Shown here: piece by piece, positions 25,113 to 32,300 of the stretch | Position numbering within the stretch: the stretch's first letter is position 1 | Layout: each line of letters begins with the position of its first letter | NCBI GenBank assembly: GCA_937873265.1 | Contig: CALMVL010000166.1 | Location: 1-32,300 of the forward strand | DNA: 32,300 nucleotides | Source: an uncultured Granulicella sp. | GTDB lineage: Bacteria; Acidobacteriota; Terriglobia; Terriglobales; Acidobacteriaceae | Direction of reading: 5' to 3' | Made by a program: the position numbers and the translations under genes | The notes under the pieces: generated by a model | Databases searched by the model: none | What the model saw: only the letters and a program-made list of their open reading frames with translations | What the model was told of the DNA's origin: nothing

Positions 25113-25724
25113 ATGAAAGACCTCGTCAAACGCCAGCTCCAGCAGTCTCTCGAAACCTTGCAACGGGTTCTCGCTGATGAACACATTCACGACGCTGTGG
25201 TCCAAGCGGGCGAGATCACTGCCAAAGCGATGAAAGACGGTAAGAAGCTGATGGTGTGCGGCAATGGCGGATCCGCCGCTGATTCGCAGCACCTCGTCGC
25301 CGAGTTCGTCTCTCGACTCACTGTCGACCGCCCCGCGCTCCGATCGGTCGCGCTCACGACCGACAGCTCCATCCTGACCGCGATTGGAAACGATTACTCC
25401 TATGACAATGTCTTCGAGCGCCAAGTTGAAGCTCTCGGGAACTCCGGCGACGTCCTGCTCGCCATCTCCACGTCCGGCAACTCAAGAAACTGCATCAAGG
25501 CGCTCAAGCTCGCGAAACAAATGAAGATCCACACTGTGTCCTACACCGGCAATGGCGGCGGCCTCATGCGCGACCTGTCCGACATCAACGTCGTTATCCC
25601 TTCGGACACGACTATGAACATCCAGGAGTCTCACATTGCGCTCGAGCACATCTTCTGCATGGTCGTGGAGCGCTGCTACTTCGGTCCGGAGTTCGGGTCC
25701 CAACCACAGCACCTCGCAGAATAG
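25113..25724 (+). CDS. gmhA: Phosphoheptose isomerase (SIS domain)
   Basis: Enzyme of 203 residues converting sedoheptulose 7-phosphate to D-glycero-D-manno-heptose 7-phosphate, the first step to heptose for lipopolysaccharide or surface glycans. The SIS fold shows the phosphate-binding block CGNGGSAADSQH (49-60) and the second loop STSGNS (119-124). The metal ligands expected for GmhA are present: His60, Glu64, Gln171 and His179 (NIQESHIALEH). DiaA is a related alternative, but the intact ligand set favours GmhA. ATG 25113 has GGAG six bases upstream; the longer reading from 25026 is unsupported. It ends nine bases before the convergent diguanylate cyclase gene. Confidence 0.9.
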   Translation: MKDLVKRQLQQSLETLQRVLADEHIHDAVVQAGEITAKAMKDGKKLMVCGNGGSAADSQHLVAEFVSRLTVDRPALRSVALTTDSSILTAIGNDYSYDNVFERQVEALGNSGDVLLAISTSGNSRNCIKALKLAKQMKIHTVSYTGNGGGLMRDLSDINVVIPSDTTMNIQESHIALEHIFCMVVERCYFGPEFGSQPQHLAE

Positions 25725-25733
25725 TTAGCGCCC

Positions 25734-26924
25734 TCAGCAAGCAGACAGCACCCGGTTGCGACCCTCCGCCTTTGCGCGGTAAAGCGCTCGGTCAGCTCTA
25801 GGGATCATGTCTTCGATCCGGTCTCCGGGGCGATGCGTCGCCATGCCAACGCTTACGGTTAGGCCACCCTCGTCCTGGTCGGCAAGAGCGCCGGTAATGA
25901 TTTCGGCTAAGTCAAGTCTTTCCACATTGCGCCGCACCCGCTGTGCAACCAGCAACGCGGCCTCCTCGCTGGCTCCGGGCAGCAATGCCACGAACTCCTC
26001 GCCGCCCCAGCGGCCCAGAACATCGATACCTCGCACGGAGTCCTGCATCTGCTCGACCACGGCGCATAGCACCAGATCCCCTCCGTGATGCCCGAAGCAG
26101 TCGTTGATCCGCTTGAAGTGATCCACGTCGATCATCAGTAGCGAGAAGGTCGTTCCGACACGCTGGCTCCGCGCCAACTCCTTGTCGCACCAGTCCCGGA
26201 AGACCCGCCGGTTGTACACACGCGTCAGCGGGTCGGTGCTCGCCATGTGCTCGAGTTCCGCGCTCAGCTGCGCCGTCGTCATCCAGAAGAAGCCAAAGGC
26301 CAACCCGAGCGCCGCGGCGATGTAGGCGATAAACGTGGCGGTCTCTACTTGAGTAACAAATTCAGCGGCGACACCGGCACTGAACACAGCCGCACTGCGA
26401 AACAGGTTGAGGAGCGCAAATGCCGTGAGGATACCCGCGTTGAACCACATCGACGCGCGAAGCCCATAACGTGCCCGCTGCACCAGCAGCACTGCCGTCT
26501 GCAGGCCCTGAGCGGCGACCAGAACGCCGAGCACCGCCACACGAATGCTTCCGGATGCAGAGAATAGACCCATCGTGACGTGAGCCAGCGCTTCAGCTCC
26601 TAGCAGGGACAAGCCCACCCAGGGGATCGGAGAGACCTCATCGAGCAGCTCCAGGACAGCGCAATGGAGCAGAACGAACGCGAGAAGCACCAACAGGTCT
26701 GAACCCGATCCGGAGAGGAGCCGTGAAACGTGAGACCTCAACAGCAGCAGCAGAGCTCCGGTTCCGCCGCATGCGAAGGATCCGCCGAGCCAACCCAGAC
26801 CTCGCAGGCGAGGATTGCTCAGGCGGACCGTTACCAGACCAACAGTGCCGAAGATCAGCAGAGTGACCGCGATCAGCAGGATGGCGTTCAAGAGTTGCGT
26901 AACGAGCTCCCAGGCCTGACGCAA
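25734..26924 (-). CDS. Membrane-bound diguanylate cyclase (GGDEF)
   Basis: Protein of 396 residues that makes cyclic di-GMP from two GTP. The N-terminal half (about 1-215) has six to eight hydrophobic helices forming an unclassified membrane sensor module. The GGDEF domain begins at STDPLTRVYNRR; the signature is GGEEF at 307-311, the Mg-binding Asp is in LMIDVDHFKRIND, and the inhibitory I-site RxxD is present as RGID at 298-301, exactly five residues before the signature. It should therefore be active and product-inhibited. The start seems to be TTG 26924 with AAGGAT about eleven bases upstream; other starts in the hydrophobic region are possible. Between an envelope sugar operon and a divergent sugar epimerase, so control of surface polysaccharide is an attractive but unproven link. 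Confidence 0.9.
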   Translation of the reverse strand: MRQAWELVTQLLNAILLIAVTLLIFGTVGLVTVRLSNPRLRGLGWLGGSFACGGTGALLLLLRSHVSRLLSGSGSDLLVLLAFVLLHCAVLELLDEVSPIPWVGLSLLGAEALAHVTMGLFSASGSIRVAVLGVLVAAQGLQTAVLLVQRARYGLRASMWFNAGILTAFALLNLFRSAAVFSAGVAAEFVTQVETATFIAYIAAALGLAFGFFWMTTAQLSAELEHMASTDPLTRVYNRRVFRDWCDKELARSQRVGTTFSLLMIDVDHFKRINDCFGHHGGDLVLCAVVEQMQDSVRGIDVLGRWGGEEFVALLPGASEEAALLVAQRVRRNVERLDLAEIITGALADQDEGGLTVSVGMATHRPGDRIEDMIPRADRALYRAKAEGRNRVLSAC

Positions 26925-26982
26925 AACGCGGTCAGATCCTTGTCACATCCTTTATCGGCTGATCGAGTCGCGATCCGAACGA

Positions 26983-26999
26983 TGTCTCGTTTTGAGACA
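26983..26999. promoter_or_regulatory. Perfect 6-5-6 dyad in the divergent region cyclase/epimerase
   Basis: TGTCTC-GTTTT-GAGACA is an exact inverted repeat with the same arm and spacer lengths and the same TGTC...GACA ends as the dyad upstream of the PEP-CTERM gene (1052-1068). It is 59 bases from the cyclase start and 203 bases from the epimerase start. No convincing -24/-12 element lies on either side. The remainder of this 277-base gap shows nothing I can name. Confidence 0.5.
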
Positions 27000-27201
27000 C
27001 TGCGCTCGTCCATTGATCGTTCTGGGCTCCCGGCAACGTGGATCTCAGCGAAACACCCGAGCGGACCGGGAGTTCGTGCCAGAGAAGACATTGCAACGCT
27101 AGATTGCCGTTGCGCCATCTCTGTATCCCACTTTCGTTGTAGGCGCATCGCGATGCTGTGGAGAGTTCGGAGAAGAAGGCTGGAAATGGCACAATCGCTC
27201 C

Positions 27202-28260
27202 ATGGCCAGCCGACCGCTTGCTCCTGCCGACGTCGATCACGTGCTTCATTACACTGCCGACGCATTTGCTTCGATGCGTGGCGCGCGGCTGTTTCTAACC
27301 GGTGGAACGGGTTTCTTCGGGCACTGGATTCTCGAGTCGCTGCTGCACGCCAATCGCGAGCTCTCGCTCGACGTGCACGTTACGGTGCTGACACGCGATG
27401 CGGCGAGCTTCCGGGCACGTGCTCCGCACATCGCCGACAATGCAGCGATCACCCTGCTCGAGGGCGATGTTCGCAGCTTTCCGTTCCCTGCCGAGCAGCA
27501 CACGCATGTGATTCACGCGGCGACCGACTCGGGCGGCAAGCAGGCGGAGCGACCGGCGTATGAGCTGGCTGAGGCGATCCTGGAGGGGACGCGACGGACG
27601 CTTCGGTTTGCCGTTGCGACGGGCGCGCAGCGGCTGCTGTTTACGTCGACGGGAGCGGTTTACGGCCGATCGACGCCGCTGCCGCATGTGCCGGAGACGT
27701 ATCGCGGAGCGCCGGACCCGCTGCTGCTGCACTCGTCGTATGACGAGGCGAAGCGCATGGCGGAGCACCTGTGCGTGGCGTACTCGCAAGGGACGGCGCT
27801 CGAGTGCGTCATTGCGCGGCCGTTTGCCTTTGTGGGCGCGCACTTACCGCTGGATGCCCACTTTGCCATCGGAAACTTCATTGGAAGTGCGATAGCCGGT
27901 GCGCCGATCGTGATTCGCGGCGACGGAACTCCGCGACGATCGTATTTGTACGCGGCGGACCTGGCCACCTGGCTTTGGCACCTCCTGTTGCGGGCTCCGG
28001 CGAACCGAGCGTACAACGTCGGCTCGCCGGAGGGGCTTACCATCGCGGAACTGGCGCGGCTGACGGCTGGGACGCTTCGGCCGGGCGCCGGGCTGCCGGT
28101 CGAGATCCACGGGACGCCGGATGCTTCGGCTCCGCTCAACAGCTACGTTCCGGATGTCCGTCGGGCGGCGACCGAACTTGGGCTTCAGGTGACGGTCTCG
28201 CTTGAGGAGGCGATCCGGCGGACGGCGGCCTGGCACGGATTCGATCCCCATGTTGGGTGA
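27202..28260 (+). CDS. NAD-dependent epimerase/dehydratase (extended SDR)
   Basis: Nucleotide-sugar modifying enzyme of 352 residues. The Rossmann motif is TGGTGFFG (33-40); the catalytic set is Ser149/Thr150 in FTSTGAVYG and Tyr180-x3-Lys184 in SSYDEAK. Further family blocks are ARPFAFVGAHLPLD and GDGTPRRSYLYAADLA. The N-terminal 25 residues before the Rossmann strand are a small extension. Likely substrate is a CDP-, dTDP- or UDP-hexose; the exact reaction cannot be read. Base use differs from its neighbours: G-ending codons dominate, and the + strand is G-rich only here. ATG 27202 has a weak GGAAATGG upstream. Stands alone, divergent from the diguanylate cyclase. Confidence 0.85.
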   Translation: MASRPLAPADVDHVLHYTADAFASMRGARLFLTGGTGFFGHWILESLLHANRELSLDVHVTVLTRDAASFRARAPHIADNAAITLLEGDVRSFPFPAEQHTHVIHAATDSGGKQAERPAYELAEAILEGTRRTLRFAVATGAQRLLFTSTGAVYGRSTPLPHVPETYRGAPDPLLLHSSYDEAKRMAEHLCVAYSQGTALECVIARPFAFVGAHLPLDAHFAIGNFIGSAIAGAPIVIRGDGTPRRSYLYAADLATWLWHLLLRAPANRAYNVGSPEGLTIAELARLTAGTLRPGAGLPVEIHGTPDASAPLNSYVPDVRRAATELGLQVTVSLEEAIRRTAAWHGFDPHVG

Positions 28261-28664
28261 GGCACTGCCGGAGCCTCCCCCCCCCCGGGGTATCTGGCGA
28301 CGAAGTCCTCTGGAATGTTTCAGTTACGGGTGCAGGTCTTTTCTAACTTACTGATAATGCGGGAGTTACATGCTAAAATATTGAAAAGGAATCACTTAAG
28401 AGCTCCTTCTGGCAGTGGACACCGTTGCTTTTCGGCGGCTCCCCCGTCCGGGTTGCGCGTTCAGAAGGCTGCTCTCTTTCCATCATAGCGAATGGAGTGC
28501 TGAAACACGCCACGTGGGCGAGCAGTTTGGCATCCCGGCAGGGGGAGGTGTGATTACGCGCTTTGACTTCGCGCATTTGAAGGATGGAGGACCGCCCCGA
28601 CTTGGCGCCCCCGGGGCGGAGCACGTTTTCCGTTCGCCGGAGCGGGGGGAGGAGGAGAGCTCAC
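28261..28664. other. 404-base intergenic region with C10 tract and AT-rich island
   Basis: No gene I can support. It contains a run of ten C followed by four G (28277-28290), a short AT-rich island (about 28340-28400, with CTAAAATATTGAAAAGG) unlike the surrounding GC-rich DNA, and a perfect 7-bp GC hairpin (CCGCCCC 28592-28598 with GGGGCGG 28613-28619) that may end the minus-strand yjbQ transcript. Open frames of 83 and 119 codons cross the region on opposite strands but have no ribosome site or recognisable domain. Confidence 0.5.
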
Positions 28665-29090
28665 CTAAGCCGTCACTCCGAGGACCTTTACAATCACCTT
28701 TTTGCGCCGCTGCCCATCGAACTCTGCATAAAAGACCCGCTGCCACCGGCCTAGATCGAGCTTGCCGCGCGTGACCGGCAGCGTGGTCTCGTGGTGGAGC
28801 AGAAGCGCCTTGAGGTGAGCATCCGCATTGTCCTCGCCCGTCTGGTGGTGCTTGTACCCCGGCCATCGCGGAGCCAGCTTCTCCAGCCAAACCCCGATGT
28901 CCTCGATCAGGCCATCTTCGTTGTCGTTCACGTAGATGGCCGCTGTGATGTGCATGGGCGACACGAAGCAGAGTCCATCGTCGATGCCGCTGCGTCGCAC
29001 GACTGCCTCCACCTCCGGCGTGAGATGCACCATCTCGTACCGCTCCCGCGTGTTCATCTCCAGGTACTCCGTATGCGCCTTCATCTCCAT
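28665..29090 (-). CDS. yjbQ: YjbQ family protein (UPF0047)
   Basis: Small soluble protein of 141 residues of the YjbQ/UPF0047 family, for which E. coli YjbQ has been reported to have weak thiamine-phosphate synthase activity. Family blocks: [23 protein letters not shown] around 39-61 (described by position), [20 protein letters not shown] from about 81, and [14 protein letters not shown] near 113. Conserved His and Asp/Glu clusters suggest a metal site. ATG 29090 is well supported by AAAGGAGG seven bases upstream, the best ribosome site in the window. A 640-codon open frame runs through this gene into the opposite strand of the permease, but it is a compositional artefact. Confidence 0.92.
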   Translation of the reverse strand: MEMKAHTEYLEMNTRERYEMVHLTPEVEAVVRRSGIDDGLCFVSPMHITAAIYVNDNEDGLIEDIGVWLEKLAPRWPGYKHHQTGEDNADAHLKALLLHHETTLPVTRGKLDLGRWQRVFYAEFDGQRRKKVIVKVLGVTA

Positions 29091-29201
29091 CCGACGCCTC
29101 CTTTGCTTCCAGCATAGGACGCACCGCGGCTGAATCGGGGCCGGCCCCCCTCGCATCACACACGTTGGCCTTTTGTTGTCCGCCACGGGGAGACCACGAC
29201 A

Positions 29202-30371
29202 ATGCTTCACGCCATCCTGATGGCCCTGCGCATGACCGGTGTCATGCTCTGGGAGCTGCTCTGGGCCCTGTGCCTCGGCTTTATGCTTTCGGCCATTCTG
29301 GAAGCCGTTGTTTCGAAAGAAAACGTGTCGCGTCTTCTGCCCGATTCCTCGGCAAAGACGATCGTGGTCGCCTCCGCCCTCGGCGCTGCCAGTTCTTCGT
29401 GTTCCTACGCCGCCACCGCGCTTGCCCGCTCGCTGTTTCGCAAAGGCGCAGACTTCATCGCCGCGATCGCCTTCCAGTTCGCGTCTACCAACCTGGTGGT
29501 CGAACTTTCCGTCCTGCTCGCCGTCCTGCTGGGCTGGCAGTTCACCCTGGCCGAGTTCACCGGCGGCCCCATTATGATCGCGCTCCTTGTGCTTCTGCTG
29601 CGCGCCACGCTCAAGCCCAAACTCATCGAGGCCGCACGCCGCCAAGCCAGCCAGAACCTTCCCGGCAGGATGGAAGGGCACGCCGCGATGGACATGAGCC
29701 TCCACACCGGAAGCTTCTGGGGCAAGCTCACATCGCCGAAGGGCTTCACCTCCACCTCGCACTACTACTGGATGGACTGGTACTCCCTGTGGCCCGACAT
29801 CTTTGGCGGCGTCCTCATTGCCGGCTGCCTCGCTGCGTGGGTGCCGCAGCCCTGGTGGGCGGGCTTGTTCCTCGTTGGCCATCCAACCCTTGCGCTTTTC
29901 TGGGGGCCCGTCATCGGGCCGCTCGTCGCGGTGCTTTCCTTTGTCTGCTCCGTCGGCAACGTTCCGCTCGCCGCCGTCCTTTGGAACGGCGGCATCTCCT
30001 TTGGCGGCGTCCTCTCTTTCCTGTTTGCCGACCTCATTATCCTTCCCATCCTTAACATTTACCGGAAGTACTACGGCCTCAAGATCGCCGCCCTGCTGTT
30101 TGTGCTTTTTTACGCCTCCATGTCCGGCGCCGCCCTCGCCGTCGAGTTTCTCTTTCGCGCGCTCCACCTTATCCCCGCCCACGGCCACGCCCGCGTGCTC
30201 GAGGAGTCCGTCCGATGGAACTACACCACGGTCCTCAATATCTTGTTCCTTCTCGCCTCCGCGATTTTGCTCTTCCGTTTCCTGAAGACCGGCGGTCCTG
30301 AGATGCTCCGGATGATGGACGCAGCTCCACCCGAAGGCGACCACGAGCACGCGTGCTGTCACCACGGCTGA
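29202..30371 (+). CDS. DUF318/ArsP-type permease with His/Cys-rich C-terminus
   Basis: Inner-membrane permease of 389 residues with about eight to ten helices in two repeats. The first repeat carries [17 protein letters not shown] (Cys67) and the second [15 protein letters not shown], the positions where this family has its conserved Cys/Pro signature. [12 protein letters not shown] and GNVPL are further family features. Relatives include ArsP (organoarsenical efflux) and uncharacterised YraQ-type transporters. The C-terminus ends [10 protein letters not shown], four His and two Cys in ten residues, which looks like a soft-metal-binding tail. ATG 29202 has GGGGAG eleven bases upstream. No arsR or ars genes are adjacent, so the substrate is unknown; metal or metalloid export is an inference. 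Confidence 0.85.
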   Translation: MLHAILMALRMTGVMLWELLWALCLGFMLSAILEAVVSKENVSRLLPDSSAKTIVVASALGAASSSCSYAATALARSLFRKGADFIAAIAFQFASTNLVVELSVLLAVLLGWQFTLAEFTGGPIMIALLVLLLRATLKPKLIEAARRQASQNLPGRMEGHAAMDMSLHTGSFWGKLTSPKGFTSTSHYYWMDWYSLWPDIFGGVLIAGCLAAWVPQPWWAGLFLVGHPTLALFWGPVIGPLVAVLSFVCSVGNVPLAAVLWNGGISFGGVLSFLFADLIILPILNIYRKYYGLKIAALLFVLFYASMSGAALAVEFLFRALHLIPAHGHARVLEESVRWNYTTVLNILFLLASAILLFRFLKTGGPEMLRMMDAAPPEGDHEHACCHHG

Positions 30372-30433
30372 GTTCCTGCGTCCGCATCGCCTCCCCACCA
30401 TCATGGTTCGCCAAGAGGGGCAAAGACCTGGGT

Positions 30434-31321
30434 TTACGTCTGCGTCTCGCTCCTCCCCAGAGCATCCAGACGCGCCACCATCTCCGCCGGCAATGTCACG
30501 TTCGCTGCCCCCAGGTTCTCCTCCAGATGCGCCAGCGAAGAAGTGCCCGGGATGAGTAGCAGGTTCGGCGAACGCTGCAGCAGCCACGCCAGCGCTACCT
30601 GCATGACCGTAGCTCCAGCTTGCTTTGCCGCCTCATCCAGCACGGACGACTGCACCGGCGTAAACCCTCCCAAGGGGAAATACGGCACATACGCGACACC
30701 CCGCGCATTCAAGGCATCGATCAACGCGTCGTCCGTCCGTTTCACCACGTTGTAGAGGTTCTGCACGCAGACGATCTTCGCGATCCTGTGCCCTTCTTCC
30801 ACCTGCGCCGCCGTCACGTTGCTCAAGCCGAGGTGCGCGATCAGGCCTTGCTGCTGCAACTCCGCCAAGACCGTCAGCGGCTCTTCCAAAGAAAGATCCG
30901 CCGGCGTCAGCGGAGGCCCGACGCGCAGGTTGACCACGTCCAAGCGTTCGAGCCCGAGGTTGCGCAGATTGTCGTGGACGGCGTCGATCAGATCCTGCCG
31001 TGAAAGCGCCACGTTCCACGAAGCATCCGCTCCGCGTCTCGCTCCCACCTTGGTCACGATCACCAGATCTTGCGCATAGGGATGGAGCGCCCTCCGGATG
31101 ACCTGATTGGTGGCGTGAGGCCCATAGAAGTCACTGGTATCAATATGGTTCACTCCCGCCTCCACCGCTGCCCGAAGCACCGCCACGGCTTCGTCCACAT
31201 TCTTCGGTGGGCCAAAGATATGCGGTCCTGAGAGCCGCATCGCGCCGTACCCCATGCGGTTCACGGTGATCGTCGTTCCCGGCAGCGTGAAGCTCCCGTC
31301 CAGATTTGTCGCTGTGCTCAT
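30434..31321 (-). CDS. pdxI: Aldo/keto reductase, YdbC/PdxI (pyridoxine 4-dehydrogenase) type
   Basis: NADPH-dependent oxidoreductase of 295 residues with a TIM-barrel fold. Asp61 and Tyr66 (HIDTSDFYG) and Lys91 (VIVTKVG) of the AKR tetrad are present, but the usual His is replaced by Arg133 in LDVVNLRVG. That replacement and the blocks [38 protein letters not shown] and [13 protein letters not shown] closely match E. coli YdbC, which reduces pyridoxal to pyridoxine and is now called PdxI. The symbol rests on that recalled similarity. ATG 31321 has GAGGAG nine bases upstream. Converges on the permease gene and diverges from rdgB. Confidence 0.85.
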   Translation of the reverse strand: MSTATNLDGSFTLPGTTITVNRMGYGAMRLSGPHIFGPPKNVDEAVAVLRAAVEAGVNHIDTSDFYGPHATNQVIRRALHPYAQDLVIVTKVGARRGADASWNVALSRQDLIDAVHDNLRNLGLERLDVVNLRVGPPLTPADLSLEEPLTVLAELQQQGLIAHLGLSNVTAAQVEEGHRIAKIVCVQNLYNVVKRTDDALIDALNARGVAYVPYFPLGGFTPVQSSVLDEAAKQAGATVMQVALAWLLQRSPNLLLIPGTSSLAHLEENLGAANVTLPAEMVARLDALGRSETQT

Positions 31322-31473
31322 GCCACTTTCTCCTCGAAGCATGGTTCAACACCCGCCTCCTGCTTTTTCAGATGAAGCAGGACAGGTTGCGGCTCCGTAA
31401 AAAATTGTCGTTCGGGACCTGGCCGTTCCTCCCGGCTTCCTCTCCTTCGGCTCGGCTGTCATACCCTGATTCC

Positions 31474-32082
31474 ATGCACCTCTATGTTGCCACCAGCAAC
31501 CCCGGCAAGCTCCGCGACTTTGCCGCAGCCGCGATTCCCGGCATGACCATCGAGCCTCTCCCGGGTCTCGCGGATCTGCCCATTCCCGAAGAGAACGGGG
31601 ACACCTTCGCCGAAAACGCGATCGCGAAAGCGACCGCCTACTCCCTGCACGCTCCCGGCCAGGTGGTCGTCGCCGACGACTCCGGTCTCGAGGTCGACGC
31701 GCTCGGGGGAGCGCCCGGCGTCCGTTCGGCCCGCTTTGCCGACGACCGCACGTTCACCACCCGCGCCAATCTCGGCGCCGACCAACGGAATAACCTGTGC
31801 CTGCTCGACGCGCTCGCGTCCACCCGCGAAGGGGATCGCACGGCCCGCTACCGGTGCGTCCTCGCGGCTGCGCGCGACGGCCACGTCCTCGCTACGGGCG
31901 AGGGGACCGTGGAAGGCGAGGTGCTCGCCTACGGTCGCGGCAACTCGGGTTTCGGCTACGACCCGCTCTTTTTGTTACCCGAAGAGGGTCTCACCATGGG
32001 CGAGATCTCCCCTGCCGAGAAGCTCAAGTATAGCCATCGGGGTCGAGCGCTCCGCGACCTGCTCAGCAAGGTGCAAGCATAA
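31474..32082 (+). CDS. rdgB: Non-canonical purine NTP pyrophosphatase (RdgB/HAM1)
   Basis: Housekeeping enzyme of 202 residues that hydrolyses dITP, ITP and XTP to monophosphates and so keeps deaminated purines out of DNA and RNA. The substrate-binding start VATSNPGKLRDF (5-16), the metal/catalytic block VVADDSGLEVDALGGAPGV (about 64-82), RYRCVLA and the signature GFGYDPLF are all present, followed by SPAEKLKYSHRGRAL. Length is typical. ATG 31474 is the only sensible start; no ribosome site is seen, and the longer reading to 31306 would overlap the divergent reductase gene. Confidence 0.95.
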   Translation: MHLYVATSNPGKLRDFAAAAIPGMTIEPLPGLADLPIPEENGDTFAENAIAKATAYSLHAPGQVVVADDSGLEVDALGGAPGVRSARFADDRTFTTRANLGADQRNNLCLLDALASTREGDRTARYRCVLAAARDGHVLATGEGTVEGEVLAYGRGNSGFGYDPLFLLPEEGLTMGEISPAEKLKYSHRGRALRDLLSKVQA

Positions 32083-32190
32083 CCTGTTGGCCAGCCTTCC
32101 TCGTGGTCATCCGCGAAGGAGCTGCGTTTCCAGCGAATCGACGAGCTTCGCACAAAGCCTCCGATAACCGCACAGACCCCGCCATATCCA

Positions 32191-32219
32191 TTGACGCTCC
32201 TACCCCCCGGCGAAATAAT
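32191..32219 (+). promoter_or_regulatory. Near-consensus sigma-70 promoter of the last gene
   Basis: TTGACG (32191-32196) and AATAAT (32214-32219) each match five of six bases of the -35 and -10 consensus, with the ideal 17-base spacer. Transcription should begin near 32226, giving a leader of about 60 bases that contains a 6-bp hairpin (TTGAGC 32235-32240 with GCTCAA 32247-32252). No feature is seen between the rdgB stop and this promoter. Confidence 0.7.
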
Positions 32220-32287
32220 TGTTTTGCCGCTCCTTTGAGCTTCCCCGCTCAACCCTGCGCAGATACCACGAAGGAGCCACCCCCACA

Positions 32288-32300
32288 ATGGCCGCAGCCG
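32288..32300 (+). CDS. Start of a gene cut by the window edge
   Basis: ATG at 32288 opens a frame reading M-A-A-A, with GGAG (32273-32276) eleven bases upstream and a strong promoter before it. Only four codons are in the window, so the product cannot be named. The combination of promoter, leader and ribosome site makes a real gene likely. Confidence 0.55.

Noticed and set aside
28373-28774. Open frames of 83 (minus) and 119 (+) codons in the gap after the epimerase
   Set aside because: No ribosome site, no recognisable domain, and the + frame runs into antisense of yjbQ.
29137-29148. GGGGCCGGCCCC palindrome between yjbQ and the permease
   Set aside because: Short GC palindromes are expected by chance at this GC content; no promoter or repeat partner supports a function.
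28665-30587. 640-codon open frame on the minus strand
   Set aside because: Only its last 141 codons (yjbQ) are real; the rest is antisense to the permease and has no recognisable protein content.

Overview
The window reads as a chromosomal stretch of a GC-rich Gram-negative bacterium, most likely an Acidobacteriota (Terriglobia/Acidobacteriaceae type). This rests on the gene mix: a PEP-CTERM surface protein with a sigma-54 promoter, futalosine-pathway menaquinone synthesis (mqnE), an outer-membrane OmpA-type protein, GmhA-type heptose chemistry, an Asp-box beta-propeller protein, and many secreted or alpha/beta-fold hydrolases. Taxonomy is inference; no rRNA is present. I see no transposase, integrase, phage gene or CRISPR array.

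Layout. 1-29: 3' end of a tRNA gene. 245-7158 (all minus strand): a PEP-CTERM protein with its own sigma-54-like promoter and upstream dyads; mqnE just downstream of a beta-propeller protein; an OmpA-like protein closed by a strong terminator; an orphan nuoB. 7218-12479 (minus): a nitrogen-control cluster amtB > glnB > glnD > secreted hypothetical > nuoB, with glnD and the hypothetical overlapping. 12701-14538: a cupin, a small conserved-looking hypothetical and a secreted esterase-like protein. 14738-19073: a sugar block with a short NeuB-family synthase, a KdsC-type HAD phosphatase, a divergent SAM methyltransferase and an acetolactate-synthase-like ThDP enzyme. 19302-23325: three alpha/beta hydrolases. 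23421-28260: a second envelope-sugar group (GtrA flippase, GT2 glycosyltransferase, GmhA), a membrane diguanylate cyclase with an I-site, and an extended-SDR sugar epimerase. 28665-32300: YjbQ, a DUF318/ArsP-type permease with a His/Cys tail, a YdbC/PdxI-type aldo/keto reductase, RdgB/HAM1 and the first codons of a further gene behind a near-consensus sigma-70 promoter.

How the parts fit. amtB, glnB and glnD form the classical ammonium sensing module: transporter, PII protein with Tyr51, and the uridylyltransferase that modifies it. The two sugar blocks together encode activities expected for unusual cell-surface glycans: condensation to a 2-keto sugar acid, dephosphorylation, ThDP-dependent carbon-carbon chemistry, O- or N-methylation, heptose isomerisation, lipid-linked sugar transfer and flipping.

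Most interesting points: the sigma-54/UAS architecture before the PEP-CTERM gene, and a second dyad of the same 6-5-6 geometry between the diguanylate cyclase and the epimerase; the NeuB-like enzyme that lacks the usual C-terminal SAF domain next to a KdsC-type phosphatase and a ThDP enzyme; nuoB detached from the other complex I genes and placed behind glnD; and a local reversal of GC skew confined to the epimerase gene.
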